Of a stretch of DNA of 64,000 nucleotides, positions 28,949 through 51,797 are shown one piece after another; the first letter of the stretch is position 1; the number at the start of each line of letters is the position of its first letter. Where the stretch lies: positions 15,665,508 through 15,729,507 of the forward strand of contig CP154956.1 in NCBI GenBank assembly GCA_039621445.1. Direction: 5' to 3'. Position numbers and translations under genes: made by a program. The DNA comes from Euglena gracilis (taxonomy: Eukaryota; Euglenida; Euglenophyceae; Euglenales). The notes under the pieces were generated by a model. The model saw only the letters and a program-made list of their open reading frames with translations, did not search any database and was not told where the DNA came from.

Positions 28949-31200
28949 TAACCTTTTGTTTTCTTTTTGCAATTTTGCAAGTGATTCAGCTGACACATTC
29001 TCACCAGAACTTTCCCTGAACAGATCTTTCATCTCTCCGAGATACGTGCGCAATCAGGCGTCAACCACCGGCCCGACCCCGACTATGCCGCAGTATGGCA
29101 GTAGTATATAATTTTTTTTAGTTGCTTAAAAATGCCACGGTTCAACACCCAGCGTGAGCATTGTGTGTCCCGGACAGTCTCCACTCAGTTGTGCTTCTGG
29201 CTGGTGCCGTGCACCCTTGATTTGTGCCACCCGCAACTACGTCAAATTTGCCAGGGCCACCAGCCAAGTGGTTTGGCGTGCGAAAAGGAGTGATTTATGC
29301 CGCACCCGTTACCTGAGATACCATCGGATTTGCCAGACCCCCGTGGCAACAAAAAATAAATAATAATAAATAATAAATAATAAATAATAACCCCCGCAGG
29401 AAAAACATCAGGCCGTTGAAGTTTGAAATTTTGTTGTTTTTTTTTGCAGCTGGAATGCAAACCTACAAAATTTGATGGATATGAATTTGAAATTTGACGT
29501 ATATGGGCTTTTGTTTGGCATGCATTTCGGCCCGAAAGCCCAAGAAGGACGCCCCAGAGGGCCTCCACAAACTTGACAGCATATTCAGCACCGAGCTGGT
29601 GAGCAGGGACGAAGCACCCCCCCCCCCCTGGGTAATGCCTTTGCGAGCTACGGCTCTCCTGTACTACTTCTTGTGCCAACCCAGTTGACTAATTCCCTCC
29701 TTCCCTGGGCTACACCAAGTTCGTTTTTTTGTTGCCTCTTCTTTCTCTTTCACGGTTCGCATGGATATCCACTCTGTTTAAACTGAGCAGCTGTGCTTGG
29801 TGCTTCTCCCGTCAAATCTGAAATGCCCCCATTGCCATGAAAACTTCAACCAATTTCGAAGCCTTTGGCTTTGTTTCTGATGGTTTCCACTGCACAGATG
29901 GCACTGCACTCAATGCCCTACATCTTCATACCCCTGCGGTGTCAAAAGTCATCAAACCCCGATTATTCCTGGACTCTGTGAAAAAGGATTTTAAAGTTTG
30001 ATCTCTCAAAGCCAATTCCAAGGTGGCATTCCCATATATTTGGTTGTGCAATGCTCCCACAAGGGGATGTGTGCAGCTGCCATGCACCTTTTTTGGAGGT
30101 TCACTGGAGCATCCCATAAATAAAAAGCTCTGTCGGTGTGTCTGGCAATTTGGGCAGAGGTGTGGAGTGCTGTTGGTAGCGATTCCCATGAAAAAAGGCT
30201 TGTCGAACCAAGGAGCACTGCATAAAATATTGTGCCCTTTGGTGCCTGGTGTTTTACAGCTGCCAAAGCAGAACCATCAAGAACTTGTTTTTCGTCAGAA
30301 ATATGAGGATGCCACACGAACAGAACACAACAACATTTTTTGCTTATTTTTTCCGTCGACGTTCTGTATAGCAGCTGCATGCACATTCTTGTGCGAGAGT
30401 TGTGCAGTAGTTTTGAGGAACCAAACTTTTGGAGAACTTTCACAATGTCCAGGAAAAAAATGGGTGTATGATTATTTTTGACCGCAGGGGCACGAACGCC
30501 TTTTGATTTTGGGGCATGAAGACTTATTGCACGCCTTCTCTCTCGCAGTGCGCACTCTCGCAGTGCACACAGATGCGCGAACATCATGCACATCCGCTGA
30601 TACCTTTGTTGACCTCGAAGCCCGCTGTTCCTCTCCTCCAAACAACCCCCCCCCATTTTCCCACTTCTTCACTGACTCTGGAAGTTTGGCCCTGTGGACC
30701 GGAGGACAGTGCAATGCCCCCATGGCCAGAGTGGAGGCGGAGGGCGGGGGCCGGGTTGTGGTTCGGGGGTCAAACCCCGGCCGTGGATTTGCGCCATCCC
30801 CCAAAGGGGTAGCTCAGGCCTCACCCGCAAACGTGGAGGCCCGTCGGGGGGCTGTGCTTTGCCAGCCCGGCCAGGCAGGGGCCGGCTCTGGTGGCAGTGG
30901 AGCCGTGTCCGGCCGCCGGGAACGGTCTGGCCACAACCGAACCACTGGCACCCCCCCCCCCACACTAAGGCTTCTTGTCTGTTTACGGCTGGGCTAACTT
31001 CGCTTCTGGCCCAGTTTGTGTGGTGAGTGGCCAGGCACCCCTTACACCAGTGCTCTTTTGTTGCTCCCCCTGGCTGGGTGAGTAACTCTGGTGTATTTCC
31101 AGCGCGGTCCCCCCCCCCCCAGGTACCTGGTGGGGGTCCGCAGGGGGGGGGGGTCCGCTCCCTCCCCCATTCAAAGTCCAAAAAATTTCAACGAGAAAAA
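28949..31200. other. Intergenic; no gene supported
   Basis: One exon-like segment at 29539-29599 (PKKDAPEGLHKLDSIFSTEL before GTGAGC) is open but isolated. An ATAA microsatellite sits at 29356-29390. Positions 30965-31062 match 40632-40730 (GGCTTCTTG...CTTCTGGCCCAGTTTGTGTG...CCCCTTACACCAGT), a dispersed repeat of about 95 bp. Confidence 0.35.
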
Positions 31201-31512
31201 ATGTCAGTAAAATTTGACTGTGCCAAAATTTTGTCCATTTTTTTTAACCTTCGTTTTTTTCATCCCCCTCCTAAAAAATACCAATTTTAAACCTGAAAAT
31301 TTTGAGTTTTTTTTTTGTGAAAAAATGTGGTTCTCCATCAAAAAATCATGCGTTTTGGGTTCATTTTTCAAAAAAAATTTCAAAAAATTTTCCGGCCAAT
31401 ATCCCCGTTTTCCTGATATCGGTGAAAATGCTGTGGTGGGTGGGGGGTCGACCCACCCCCAGGTGGGGGGGGAGTCGACCCCCCCCCCCCACCAGGCCTT
31501 CCCGTTCTGCCC
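31201..31512. repeat. TTCCCGTTCTGCCCTG-family repeat, copy at 31 kb
   Basis: From GTCAGTAAAATTTGACTGTG to TTCCCGTTCTGCCCTG it aligns along nearly its whole length with 62891-63182, including TGTGGTTCTCCAT, AAAATGCTGTGGTGGGTGG and two GGGTCGACCC palindromes. The right end is the complement of the CAGGGCAGAACGGGAA end at 8281, as in a DNA transposon with inverted ends. Confidence 0.75.
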
Positions 31513-34500
31513 TGCCCACGGGTTGGGGGTCGGGCCTGGTGGTACGAAGGGGATAAATCCATTTTCGGCGTGAAGGAAAGCATATTGTTGGATCCCGAAA
31601 TTGGCCGCCAAAAGCGGGCCCATGGCTGAATGGGAATCCCGGAAACCCTAAGGGTGTGGCGCACTTTTCTCCTTGTTTGGGAAGGGGTGGGGAGGCAGGA
31701 CCCTCCCTATGGTCTGGGGATGGAGGGGGGTTAGGGGGATACCCCCCACTTAAACCCCATGCACCCTAAAAATGGCACTTCTCTGGATGTCTCATGCCTT
31801 CAGCGACGGAAAGTTGTGCCCCCGATCCGCGGAGGCCAGGTGGGGGGTATTGGAGTCAAACCCCTCCCCTGGGAGGTGGTTGACCCTTCCCACCCTTTGA
31901 CACTTGGCAACGTGCCGGAGGAAGTTTTTGCTCCAAACACCCACCGCCAAAAGTCCCGTGTCCACGGACCCCTTTCCGGGACACACCCGAGCATTTTTAA
32001 TTGAAGTCCAGTGGCGGTGACACGTTGACCCACGTCCTGTGTCAACCGACAAATTCTTGGAACATTACCGCACCTTGGACAGGAGAGAAGAAACATGAAT
32101 TGCAGAAAATCGATTCAATTGAAGCCCAATTTTTTGCCCTCGGACCTCAAGTGCCAAGTTCACTTTTCAGTCCAGTGCAAGAGTCTTCACGAAGCCCCCT
32201 AATTCTTGCCTAAGAGGCCAATGTAACTCCGCTATGCGTAGTTGTAGTCCCGGATATACACCATATGAAAGCCTGTGAAATACCTGCCAATAAAGGTCTG
32301 AATTATTTGCTTTAGTTTTGAGCCCCCAAAAATGTTCCGCACACGACTACTTCCTAAATTTTTGAAAACATGGATTTTTTTTTGGATTGTGGTAGAAATA
32401 AACAGCCCACAACACTGGGACCCTGAGGAGTTGGGCTCTGGACGTTGGTGCATTGTATTGCCCATGAAACAGTGTTCAACAATATCCACATCAATCTTCG
32501 CCACATCGACGCCCAGAAAAAGTTACTCAATGGATTTCGGTGCCAGCTCCGCAAAAAAGGCCTCATCTTGTGTGAGTTTTGTGTCTTCCTAGAGAGGGTT
32601 GGTTGGCCATGAACGACCCAGCGCTGGGTCCAGAAATCCTTTTTGAGAGTTTGGCCAAAATCCATTAACGACAATTATTCTGTAGCCCGAGTGACTGGAG
32701 CGAACTGCTCGGGGTACCAGTCACTGACTGGTTTCCAAAGAGGGACTGACTGGTTGTTGTTTGTTGTTTGTTTGTTTGAAGGTGGACACCCTCTCCCGAG
32801 GTGTCGGTAAGCAATGGTTTGGACCTGATTGACTCCCTTGGGGCGGGTCCCCTTCAGATTCGACCCACCCATTTTTTTTCTAATCAATTCCTTGCAACTG
32901 CAACCTCATTCGACGTCCACGTGAGGCTGGGTCAGCCCAGGAAAGGAATTTATTTGAATCCATGCAGCACAGACTCTTGTGGCGAAGCTTTTCTCGATCC
33001 CCACCTTCCGCGGAACTTCCAAACCGTGCCTGCCGCATCTGCTGGGCTCGCCAAATCCGCTCCCAGCCGTTTCCTCCTGCCACGTCTTATTGTATGCGGT
33101 TTCTACATATGTGCCCAGGGTTCTAACTGAGTGTTGGTTTTGCACAGGGGTCAACCACCAGGAGTCCAGGGAGTCCTGGATCCCAGACCTCCACCCTCCC
33201 TCTTTGGGTCCATGGGAGGGGGATGGGAAGGAATCAAGATTGTTGCTTCCTCATTTTGTATACATTTTTTTGGTTTGTCCGCAAAGCACCCAAAAGCATG
33301 ATTTTGGGGCACTGTTCGAAGCCCAATACTTTTTCAGGCATTTTGCACCAGTTTTACCTTGTGATTCCCTCCTGGGGGCGACCCCTCCCTCACCCACTCA
33401 CTTAACATCCTGGACGTGCGTGCTTCCCCTGCGTTGCACTGTGCATGTAGCAAGCCCGGCCTTCTCCAGTGTGCCTCCGTGTCCAAACCCGTCCCATGGC
33501 GGCGTGCAGAACGTCCCCTTCCCCTCACTCCTAATGCCACCGCTGTGTTTCCACCCCGGGTTTCCCTTGGGGCCTGGCTTGGGTTGGGCCGCAGGATTCT
33601 GGGCCGGGTTTGCCTCCCAAACAGTGCGGCCGATGTGGCGGCCGTCTCTGGTGGAAAGTCTGCCCTTCTATTTACCCAATCCAGCACAAAGCGTGCAATT
33701 TTTTTTGTCAAAGCACCCCCTGGCCTTAACAATGCTTGTTCATAACACCCCCCCATATCAACCGCACTTTTGCTGTATTTTGGTCTGTTAAGGACAAGGG
33801 TGGGGATATTCTGTTCAAAAGCTCCCCACTATTGGACAGGTGTGACCGCACCCTGGAACCGTTTTCAAACTGGCTTTCTGTGACCTTTACTGTTTCCCGG
33901 TATGTTCAGGAACTTTGCACATTTCAAAATGCATAACAATGTGGGATGCCTAAAAACGGCGCCCACACCACTGGAACAGAAGCCTTTCTTTTCTAAGGGG
34001 AACTTTCTCAATTGTTTCCTATTTTTCCTGAAATTATTCAGGCACATTTTTGCTGCTTTTGGACAGGGTTCAGGATTGACAGAAAGTCGGCCAACATGGA
34101 TGAAAATGATGGGAAAACGGCAGAAATGACTTACAATCCCCAAACAATGGCTGAAAACGACCAAAGTGAGAACGACCAAACGTTTTTCAAAAAAGGTCAA
34201 AGAAGGTTGCCACAAGTGGTCGAGCCAGCTTAAGAAGCGCCCAAAATCTGTCAAAAAAGGGCCAAATTTTTTATGGTCAAAGTGACCGTCAAAACAACTG
34301 CGAATGGTGTTGTATGTTACAAGGAAATAGTTCATTGGAGGTGTGTCTCTGTCCCATTTTCCATTGGAATTTAACACCCACCAATAACCTTCGATGATGC
34401 AGGGCCGTGTAGGGCGATGCAGGACTGTCAGAGTCTACCATTTGCCAATTTTGGTTGCTGTTTTCTCGTGAAATGGCCAAGATCGGGCGAAAGAGGTCAA

Positions 34501-36006
34501 AAGAGGCCAAAAGCAGTTAAAATTTGGTCCAAAAACAGCCAAAGCGGCCAACAGAAACCAAAAGGCAGCCAAAATCCGCCCAACAGCAGCCAGAAGCAGT
34601 TTAAGAATTGCCAAACGTGGCCAAAGGCGGCCAGAAGTGGTCAAAAGCAGCCAAAAAGTGGCCAAAAATTGCTGTTTTAATCACCAGGACAAAGTATTGA
34701 TCGTTTCGCAAGGGGTGCATGTATTTTTTCAACCAATTTTTTGGGGGGGGTTTCTTGCCCAGCTGTGCTGGCGGTGTCAAGCGGTACCCCAGCGGTGCCG
34801 GCACAGCTGGTAAGGCATCCCATCATGCCTGGGGTCGTTGGAATTTAATTGAATTCTGCCTGACCTAGGTCCAATGATATTTGTGGTTTTTTTTTACCCC
34901 AATTGAATGTCACGTCACATTTCCTTGCTGTCCACCACAACAGAGAGAGATGTTTGTACGTTACCATCTTTGAGTCCACCGATTTTGCTCTTCCAAAGCG
35001 TGGGTTTTCTCTTTTTTTTTGGCGGGAGGCTGGCATGCGTCAGCCAAGCAGCAAACCTTTTTTGCGTCCCAGACCCCCTGCCACGGGGTCATTGACTGCT
35101 GGGAAATGGAAAAGGGTGTCCCGTAGCAGACCGCGCGGTGGACTGGCCCCTCTACCACCTCTACCACCCCTCTCCCTGGGTGTGGCTATACAACACGGCA
35201 TGTTGAACAAGGTCTGGGCTGGAGCTGGACGAAACCGCAAAGGGCTGTCTCGGCTCTTTTTGGGCAGCGAATGAAGTCTGACGTTTGAAGTGTCTCAACG
35301 CCTCAGGACTGAACTGCGATAAAACGTCAACAAAATCTGTGCTCCCCCATCCGGGAAACGGTTAGGGTCCTTGGCACCGCTCAACATATCATGATAGGAA
35401 GGTGACACTTTCCCGGGGGGGGGGGGTATGATAACCTTGGTGCACCAAAACGGGAAGTGACCGTGGGCGCCTGGCTATGGGTGGGGAATGAGTTCTACAT
35501 TTTTTCGCATTTTAGCTCATTTTTTGTATTTCCTCGAATCTCCCAAAAACGCATTTTTTGCGCATTTTTTCCACCTTTTTTTGAGCGTTTTTTGATTTTT
35601 TTCCAGTGAAATTTTTTTGCTTTATGATGTAATTTTTTTGTGATTTTCCATTTTTTTCGCATTTTTCGCATTTTTGCCTTTTTTTTGCATTTTTTGAAGA
35701 CAAAAATGTACAAAAACATTCAAAATCTGAGAGAAAAGGCGTAAAAATAACGGGGAAAAATGCAAATTTTTGTCCAAAAAAACTTGCAAAAATGGCACCA
35801 AAATTACAACGCTGTGGTGCCATCATGTGGAAAATGTCAACTTCAACTTCAACTTCAAAAAAAACTTCAAATTCAAATTTCTGAAATGTCCAGTTTTGTG
35901 CATTTTTGCGCATTTTTTTTCGAGGCCGGGATAGCTGGTTCTGACCCCTTTCCCCTGCTCTGGCCCCCCTCCTGACCCTGCAGACGAACTCTTCATGGCT
36001 TGCGTG
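31513..36006. other. Intergenic; no gene supported
   Basis: No exon with both splice signals and homology was found. A run of diverged CCAAAAGCAGCCAAAA units (34480-34680) is a degenerate tandem repeat. Positions 35500-35935 form a T-rich CGCATTTTTTGCGC repeat listed separately. Confidence 0.35.
35506..35935. repeat. T-rich GCGCATTTTT tandem repeat ending CGAGGCCGGG
   Basis: Irregular repeats of GCGCATTTTTT-like units fill the stretch and end in TTTTTTTTCGAGGCCGGG. The same arrangement and the same terminal phrase occur at 38781-39254. Minus-strand frames give Lys/Asn-rich low-complexity translations and are not genes. Confidence 0.7.
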
Positions 36007-36476
36007 CAGGGGATTTCTTAAGCCGGAGGGGACATCCCCTGGGGTGTCCAGCCAGCCAGCAGCCCAAATTCGGGCTGGGAGCCCCCCCTCCCCCAGGGGG
36101 TCGAGTGAAATAAAGTTGGGTTCAGCCCAGCCGGAGGCCGGACCAGCCAGCCGAAGGCCGGGCATCCGGCCACAGGCTGGCCAGCCAACTGGGCTGCCCA
36201 GCACACCTATCCCTGCATTTTTTCCCCTCATCACAGTTTCCTCCATCACATTGCTTTGATCTTGCTCCATCCATCAAAATGTCGAGAAGGCAAAAAGGTT
36301 TTAGAAAATTTTGTTTTTTTTTTCATCGACCCAGCCCAGCCCAGCCCCCTCCAGCCCAAACCCCCCCGGGGGGGGGGTTGGGGTTCAGCCAGCAGCTCGT
36401 TTCCAGCCAGCAGCCTTTTTGCCAGCCGGAGGCTGGACCCCCCCCCCCCCCCGTGGGGTCCTTAAGAAATCCCCTG
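36007..36476. mobile_element. hAT-like MITE, 470 bp (CAGGGGATTTC family), copy 1
   Basis: The ends CAGGGGATTTCTTAAG and CTTAAGAAATCCCCTG are perfect 16-bp inverted repeats. The flanks CTTGCGTG (35999-36006) and CTTGCATG (36477-36484) match at 7 of 8 positions. The interior shares the CCAGCCAGCAG units, GAAATAAAGTTGGGTTCAGC and CATCACAGTTTCCTCCATCA with the copy at 42330. It has no coding frame. Confidence 0.9.
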
Positions 36477-36484
36477 CTTGCATG

Positions 36485-38780
36485 GGGTCTCAAGATATGA
36501 ATGAACAGGAGAGGGGGGGGGCGTTGCCTCCCCGTCAGCCAGCCCTTTGGCCACCAACCAATTCAATCCATGACCACAAGGGCGCAGGCCATCTCCCAGC
36601 AAATGCGCACCGGAAACAAGCAGTCCAGACCCTGCCTGGGCCAGGCGTCTTCTTCCCACTGGACCCCAGTGGATGGAACACCCTGGCTGCCGTGCCAGTA
36701 TCCCGTAGATGGGTGTATGGTACGCTCTTTCGCGCGGCCATACCACCCGCGGTCCCGCTGTACAGCTTTGGCTCGTTGGCCTCAGGTTTGGTCTCCCGGC
36801 ACATCTCCTGGCTGCCTCCCCCTTCAGGTTTCAACCACCTAAAGGCAGGCCCAAAAGGTGGTACGGTGTGGTCTTGCGTCTTCTGTGCGCGAGCACCAGC
36901 CCCACCGCAATACTTGCAAAACTGACTGTGTTCACCTTTTTTTGCCACCTCCGTTATTGAGAGGTCTTGGACCTCTCCCTTCCTCCCTGTGGGCTTTTCC
37001 CCTGCACGGCTTCAGCGGGAAGAGATAAAGAATACTTGTTTGACTTATTTTGCAATTTCAAACTTTTTCCCTGGCAGTTTCTTAAACTGTGTGTTTTCCT
37101 TCCCTTTTCTGGCTCTTGTTATTCACCCTTGGCCAATTTTTTCCCCCGGAAAATGACTCCGACATTCATAAAATTTGCAGTCCAGTGCGTTTTCCCAGAT
37201 GATGATGTGGGTTTGATGGCATCCAAGGGTTATATGGCCATTCTCAGCTGTGCCGAGACACATCTTTCTTCTTGCGTCATCTGGTAAACCACAGATGGCT
37301 GCTATTCGGGACTGCACACAACGGGCACTAGCTATCCTTTCCAATTTCTCCATTTTCTGTTGCCTTGTCCTGGAAGTTCCGTGGAATTGCCTATCTTGTG
37401 GGCATTGGGGGTAACTGCAAGAAAGAGTCTGCAATTTTTCTGGGATATTTGCCAAATTCCAAAAAAAACAACAACACGTTCGGTAATTTGGTGGTGGTGC
37501 GAGAAACCTTCCTGGCACAGAACCCCCCTTGGACGGAATGTATTTGACATACACATCGACACACACATCGCTTCTTGCGGAGAGGTTGAATTTTAGGTGT
37601 TGCTGACTTGCGATCGTGCCTTGGATGTCTTCTGGTTTTGATTTTCTTTTTTCAATTGTCCACAGTGGGGTGGGCTGGAGGTTTTGGTGGCCTCCTCCGT
37701 GGACATGTGGCTGTTTTCGAACAAACCAGTCAGTTCTCGTTCACCTTGGTTGTTGGTCCATTTGCGTTGAGCCGATCTTTCACTTTTTTGGGTCAACATT
37801 TTCTTTCCACTTTGCCACAAAGGTTTGGGGGGGGGGGCAAGTTGGGGTGACCATCCAACACTGGGTGGCCAGTGGCTTTGTGCTGAAGGTTTATGACTTA
37901 TTTGAGGATGTAGAACAGGGGAAGGAGACTGCATAATCTCGCGAAGTCCTGCTTTTGCTTGATTTGTTTTTTTTTGGGAAAGCCTGAAAAGAAAGGCTCA
38001 GAAAAGCATTTGAGACAGTTGCTTTCTGTCTCAGAGAGCATTTTGTATCATTTTTGGATCATATTTAGGATCATTTTCTCTGTAACATCAAAAATTGAGC
38101 ATTATACCTTACCCTTGGACATGTTACCCAAGCATGGCTGTGACTGAGGGTTTGACCTCAAGAAGTGCACCCAATCACCCTGCTTTGGCACACCAAGGAG
38201 GTCGCAACAGCTCCTGTTTGAAACCTCGGCCGGCGAACTTGCGCCTATTTGGCCCAAATCCTCAAGCGCCTTCACGGATGTCCACGAAACTCCCGTCCTC
38301 GTGGACGGGAGTTTCAAACGCGGCAGACTGCAACAGGTGGGCGCCTCGCAAATTCGCGCGCACATCTGCAACCGCTGTGATGACTGAGGAAGGCAGGCCA
38401 TTTGGCCACGTGTGTGGTAGTTGGGCTGGTGGCGTGCTGCAGCGCTGGGCGAGGCCATGTGTACCTGCTTGGGGAGGAGGTGCGTGCGCACTGCCGATCA
38501 GCACATATCCCGGCACCTGCTCACAGGGCTGCACACCCTCCGCGCATGTGCGCACGTCAATTGGCTGGGGTTCGGCTGGCCCTGCCTCAAATCAGGGGCT
38601 GGGGGTGTCCTCTTCTGTCTTCCTACCTGTGCGCAGATGCGCCCGTCAGCATGGCCAGGGTGAGGCGATGGTTGCGGTGCTTCACGAGAAGGTTGTGCAA
38701 GCTGTCCCGTAGCGTCTCCAGGCCTCCTGAGACTGGAGACGCTAGACTGAGATTGAGCTCCCAATTAGCTTGCCAACGTG
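36485..38780. other. Intergenic; no gene supported, two perfect hairpins
   Basis: Positions 38286-38315 form a 13-bp perfect stem (GAAACTCCCGTCC) with a 4-nt loop. Positions 38710-38744 form a 12-bp stem (TAGCGTCTCCAG) with an 11-nt loop. Long open frames here (for example 38095-38712) lack splice or homology support. Confidence 0.35.
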
Positions 38781-39254
38781 CAGGGGGGGGGGAAATGCGT
38801 TTCGCATTTTTTCGCATTTTGCGCATTTTTTTTGCGCATTTTTTCAAATTTTCCAAAAATGCGCATTTTTGCGCATTTTTTCGCATTTTTTGCGCATTTT
38901 TTTTCGTTTTTTTCAGCACATTTTTTTTGCTTTTTGGCACATTTTTTTGTGATTTTCTAAAATTTTCGCATTTTTTGACCATTTTTGCAATTTTTTTTGC
39001 AAAAATTTGAAATTTTTGACTTTTTTTGAAACGTACATTTTCCTCATTATTCTACATAATTTCTTCAAATTTGGTGCCATTTTTGCATGTTTTTGGGTAA
39101 TTTTTGCATTTTCGTGATTTTTGCGCATTATTTCTCGGATTTTGCACATTTTTGCGCATTTTTTCCAAAAATGCGCATTTTTTGCGCATTTTTTTGCGCA
39201 TTTTTGCGCATTTTTGCACATTTTTTCCGAGGCCGGGCGGCCCCCCCCCCCCCC
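38781..39254. mobile_element. hAT-like element with T-rich GCGCATTTTT interior, 474 bp
   Basis: The flanks CCAACGTG (38773-38780) and GCAACGTG (39255-39262) match at 7 of 8 positions. The ends are CAGGGGGGGGGG on the left and a C run preceded by CGAGGCCGGG on the right, so the inverted repeats are G/C homopolymer-like. The interior repeats GCGCATTTTT. It is related to 35506-35935. Confidence 0.6.
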
Positions 39255-39785
39255 GCAACGTGACAGGCGAGGGCAGGAGAACTTTCAGACGGTGTGCCTG
39301 TTTGCGTTGGGAACTGGCTGTTTGCTGTCGCTGGGAGACAGGAGGAGGAGAGGGCACTGCAACGAGGACAAGGAAATGGAAGTTCACCTCCAGAAGAGCT
39401 GGCTATCACCCACCAAGTAAGCCAAAGATTTTCTGAATCAAAATACGTGCGCGACCCCGGCAACACACAACTCTCTTCCGTGGCCAAGGTCGAGGCCTCA
39501 GCCGCCCGGTGCAGTGCCTGGGGACAATGGCAGTCTCCCTGCATCGTGTTTGTTGACACGGGTGTTGAATCGGGGGCCACGAAGGCGAAGAGCTGAGAGC
39601 GCCTGACGCGCGTCCATGCGCCGGGCACTTGCGCGACGCATCACCTCTGCCTGGGTGTTCAACATGGCCCCTGGCGTCCCTCATCCAGGCCTCAAGTGCC
39701 TCTGCAGGCGCGGGTGCGCGGTGCTGAATGTGGGTCCCTCTGGGCTCTGGGTCTCTAGCATGAGTGGTGGAGGGTTTTTTTTAAA

Positions 39786-39895
39786 GCGTACAGCACCCAG
39801 TGTCCCCAAGTGGTCGCCCACCTCAGTACTAACTGGGCCTGACCAGGCTTAACTTCTGAAATCAAACGGGTTCAGGCGTAAGTATGGCCGTACAC
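39786..39895 (-). rRNA. 5S rRNA-like sequence, internally shortened
   Basis: The minus strand reads GTGTACGGCCATACTTACGC at the 5' end and CTGGGTGCTGTACGC at the 3' end. These two termini form the full 9-bp helix I with only G-U variants. The internal promoter parts are recognisable: AGAAGTTAAGCCTGG (box A region) and GGTGGGCGACCACTTGGGGA (box C region). The total is 110 nt instead of about 120; roughly ten bases are missing between CTGAAC and CGTTTGAT, in helix III/loop C. No T-run terminator follows. It may be a 5S pseudogene, a diverged 5S gene, or the head of a 5S-derived SINE. It lies 170 bp upstream of module A of unit 2. Confidence 0.8.
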
Positions 39896-40002
39896 GGGCG
39901 GTGGAGGGTTTGCGTTCCTGTCTCCTGCTGCTGGGGGGTTAGCAACGGACCCTGGGGGGATTCACGAAGCACTTTTTTGGGGTCAGTGTTTGACCTTATT
40001 AT

Positions 40003-40004
40003 GC

Positions 40005-40035
<31 letters not shown>

Positions 40036-40045
40036 GGTGTGTGTG
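40003..40045. repeat. (CG)n-(TG)n microsatellite next to module A acceptor, unit 2
   Basis: An alternating purine-pyrimidine run GCGCGCGC followed by GTGTGTGT lies 20 bp before the GGCAG acceptor of module A. Such runs can adopt Z-DNA; that is general knowledge, not shown here. Confidence 0.85.
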
Positions 40046-40064
40046 CCCCTCCCTCCTCCGGCAG

Positions 40065-50584
<10,520 letters not shown>

Positions 50585-51797
50585 TCTTCCAAGGAAGATT
50601 TGAGGTGTCAAAAGCCATCGTGTTAAAAACAATTTTGGGTTTCCAGCTGCATTCCTTTAAGGGTCTTTCGTGCGCATCCTAAGGGGAAAGTCGGGGTTGT
50701 TGTTTGGGGATAGGGTTAGGGTCTGACCGGATTCCCTGAGGGCTTTCCTTTTTCGAAGGGAGAAGTTCGGCCGCATTTCCAACCGAGCTTGCCAGAATTT
50801 CGGTCAAATTTCGGTAAAATTACGACCGAAATGTGACCCAAAAACCTTCCCCAACAGCCACTGTCTTCGGGATGAACTTGGTCTCTAAAAGGAGCCCTCT
50901 TTCGTTCTGCCAGGCAGGCGGTTTCTCACCCGGGGGTAGGGGTTGGTAGTCCAGCAGCGCAACTCCCCTGAAGCCAACATTCAGCAGTAGCTGCACCTGC
51001 CTCCGGCACAAAGAGGACGGTTTCGGCTCCAGTGACACACGCCCCTGTGAAGGGTCCGGCACACCGTCAGCACATCGTGTCAACACACCGTGAACAAAGG
51101 CTGTGAGAAAAACGTGTGAGTGCGGTGGGGAAAACGTTGGGGCAGTGGTCTACCCCCTCCTCCCCCCTCCACCGCCGCCCCCCGCACCGAGGTGGCCCAC
51201 GCTATCCGGTGCAAAGGGTAATTGTTTCCTGACCCTCATCCTTTTTTTTGTCTCGGCTGCTGATTTGTTTCTGCTGCTGCTGCTCGTTTTATGACACTCT
51301 GCGACCTACGTCGACAAATCATTCTTCCACACGCCAAACCTGATTCCTCGACCGTTGCGGATGGTGCTCAGCAATGGGCAGTGAGTCGCTGACTCCTCAA
51401 TGAACTTCAGTGCTGCCTTGTCTGCAAATGTTGTGGCGTTCTCCTCCCTGGCCCCGCCCCAGCCTCCCCATCGGGAGGGTGGTGCCTAACACAACAGCAT
51501 ACACATCTTTCAATTGAGATCTTTCAAATTGAGTTCCCTTAACATTCAGGGCAAAACAGTGAAAATGCTCAGTGCAGGATACACCTTCTTGCAAGAAGCT
51601 GGGCTGAAATTGTGCACTCGAGGATAAACTGAGGCAAACATGAAATGCTGCTTTGATAGGGACTTTTTTCTTTCTGAGGACCGGGAAGAATGATGGCACC
51701 GTGCTGCAATCTTTGGCGTGGCCCCGCAGGACGTCTGGAACGCCTTCCAGTCCTGTGGTTGGCTTTCCACCCATTCCTGAGTCCCCCACATTGAAGC
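50585..51797. other. Intergenic; telomere-like repeat fragment, no gene supported
   Basis: Positions 50690-50820 carry GGGGATAGGGTTAGGGTCTG and CCGAAATTTCGG-type pieces, related to 13290-13460. A minus-strand frame across 51397-52374 is long only because it reads through the MITE at 51798; without the insertion the two sides are out of frame. Confidence 0.4.

Noticed and set aside
38778-39221. Lys-rich minus-strand and Phe/His-rich plus-strand ORFs
   Set aside because: They arise from GCGCATTTTT tandem units inside a mobile element.
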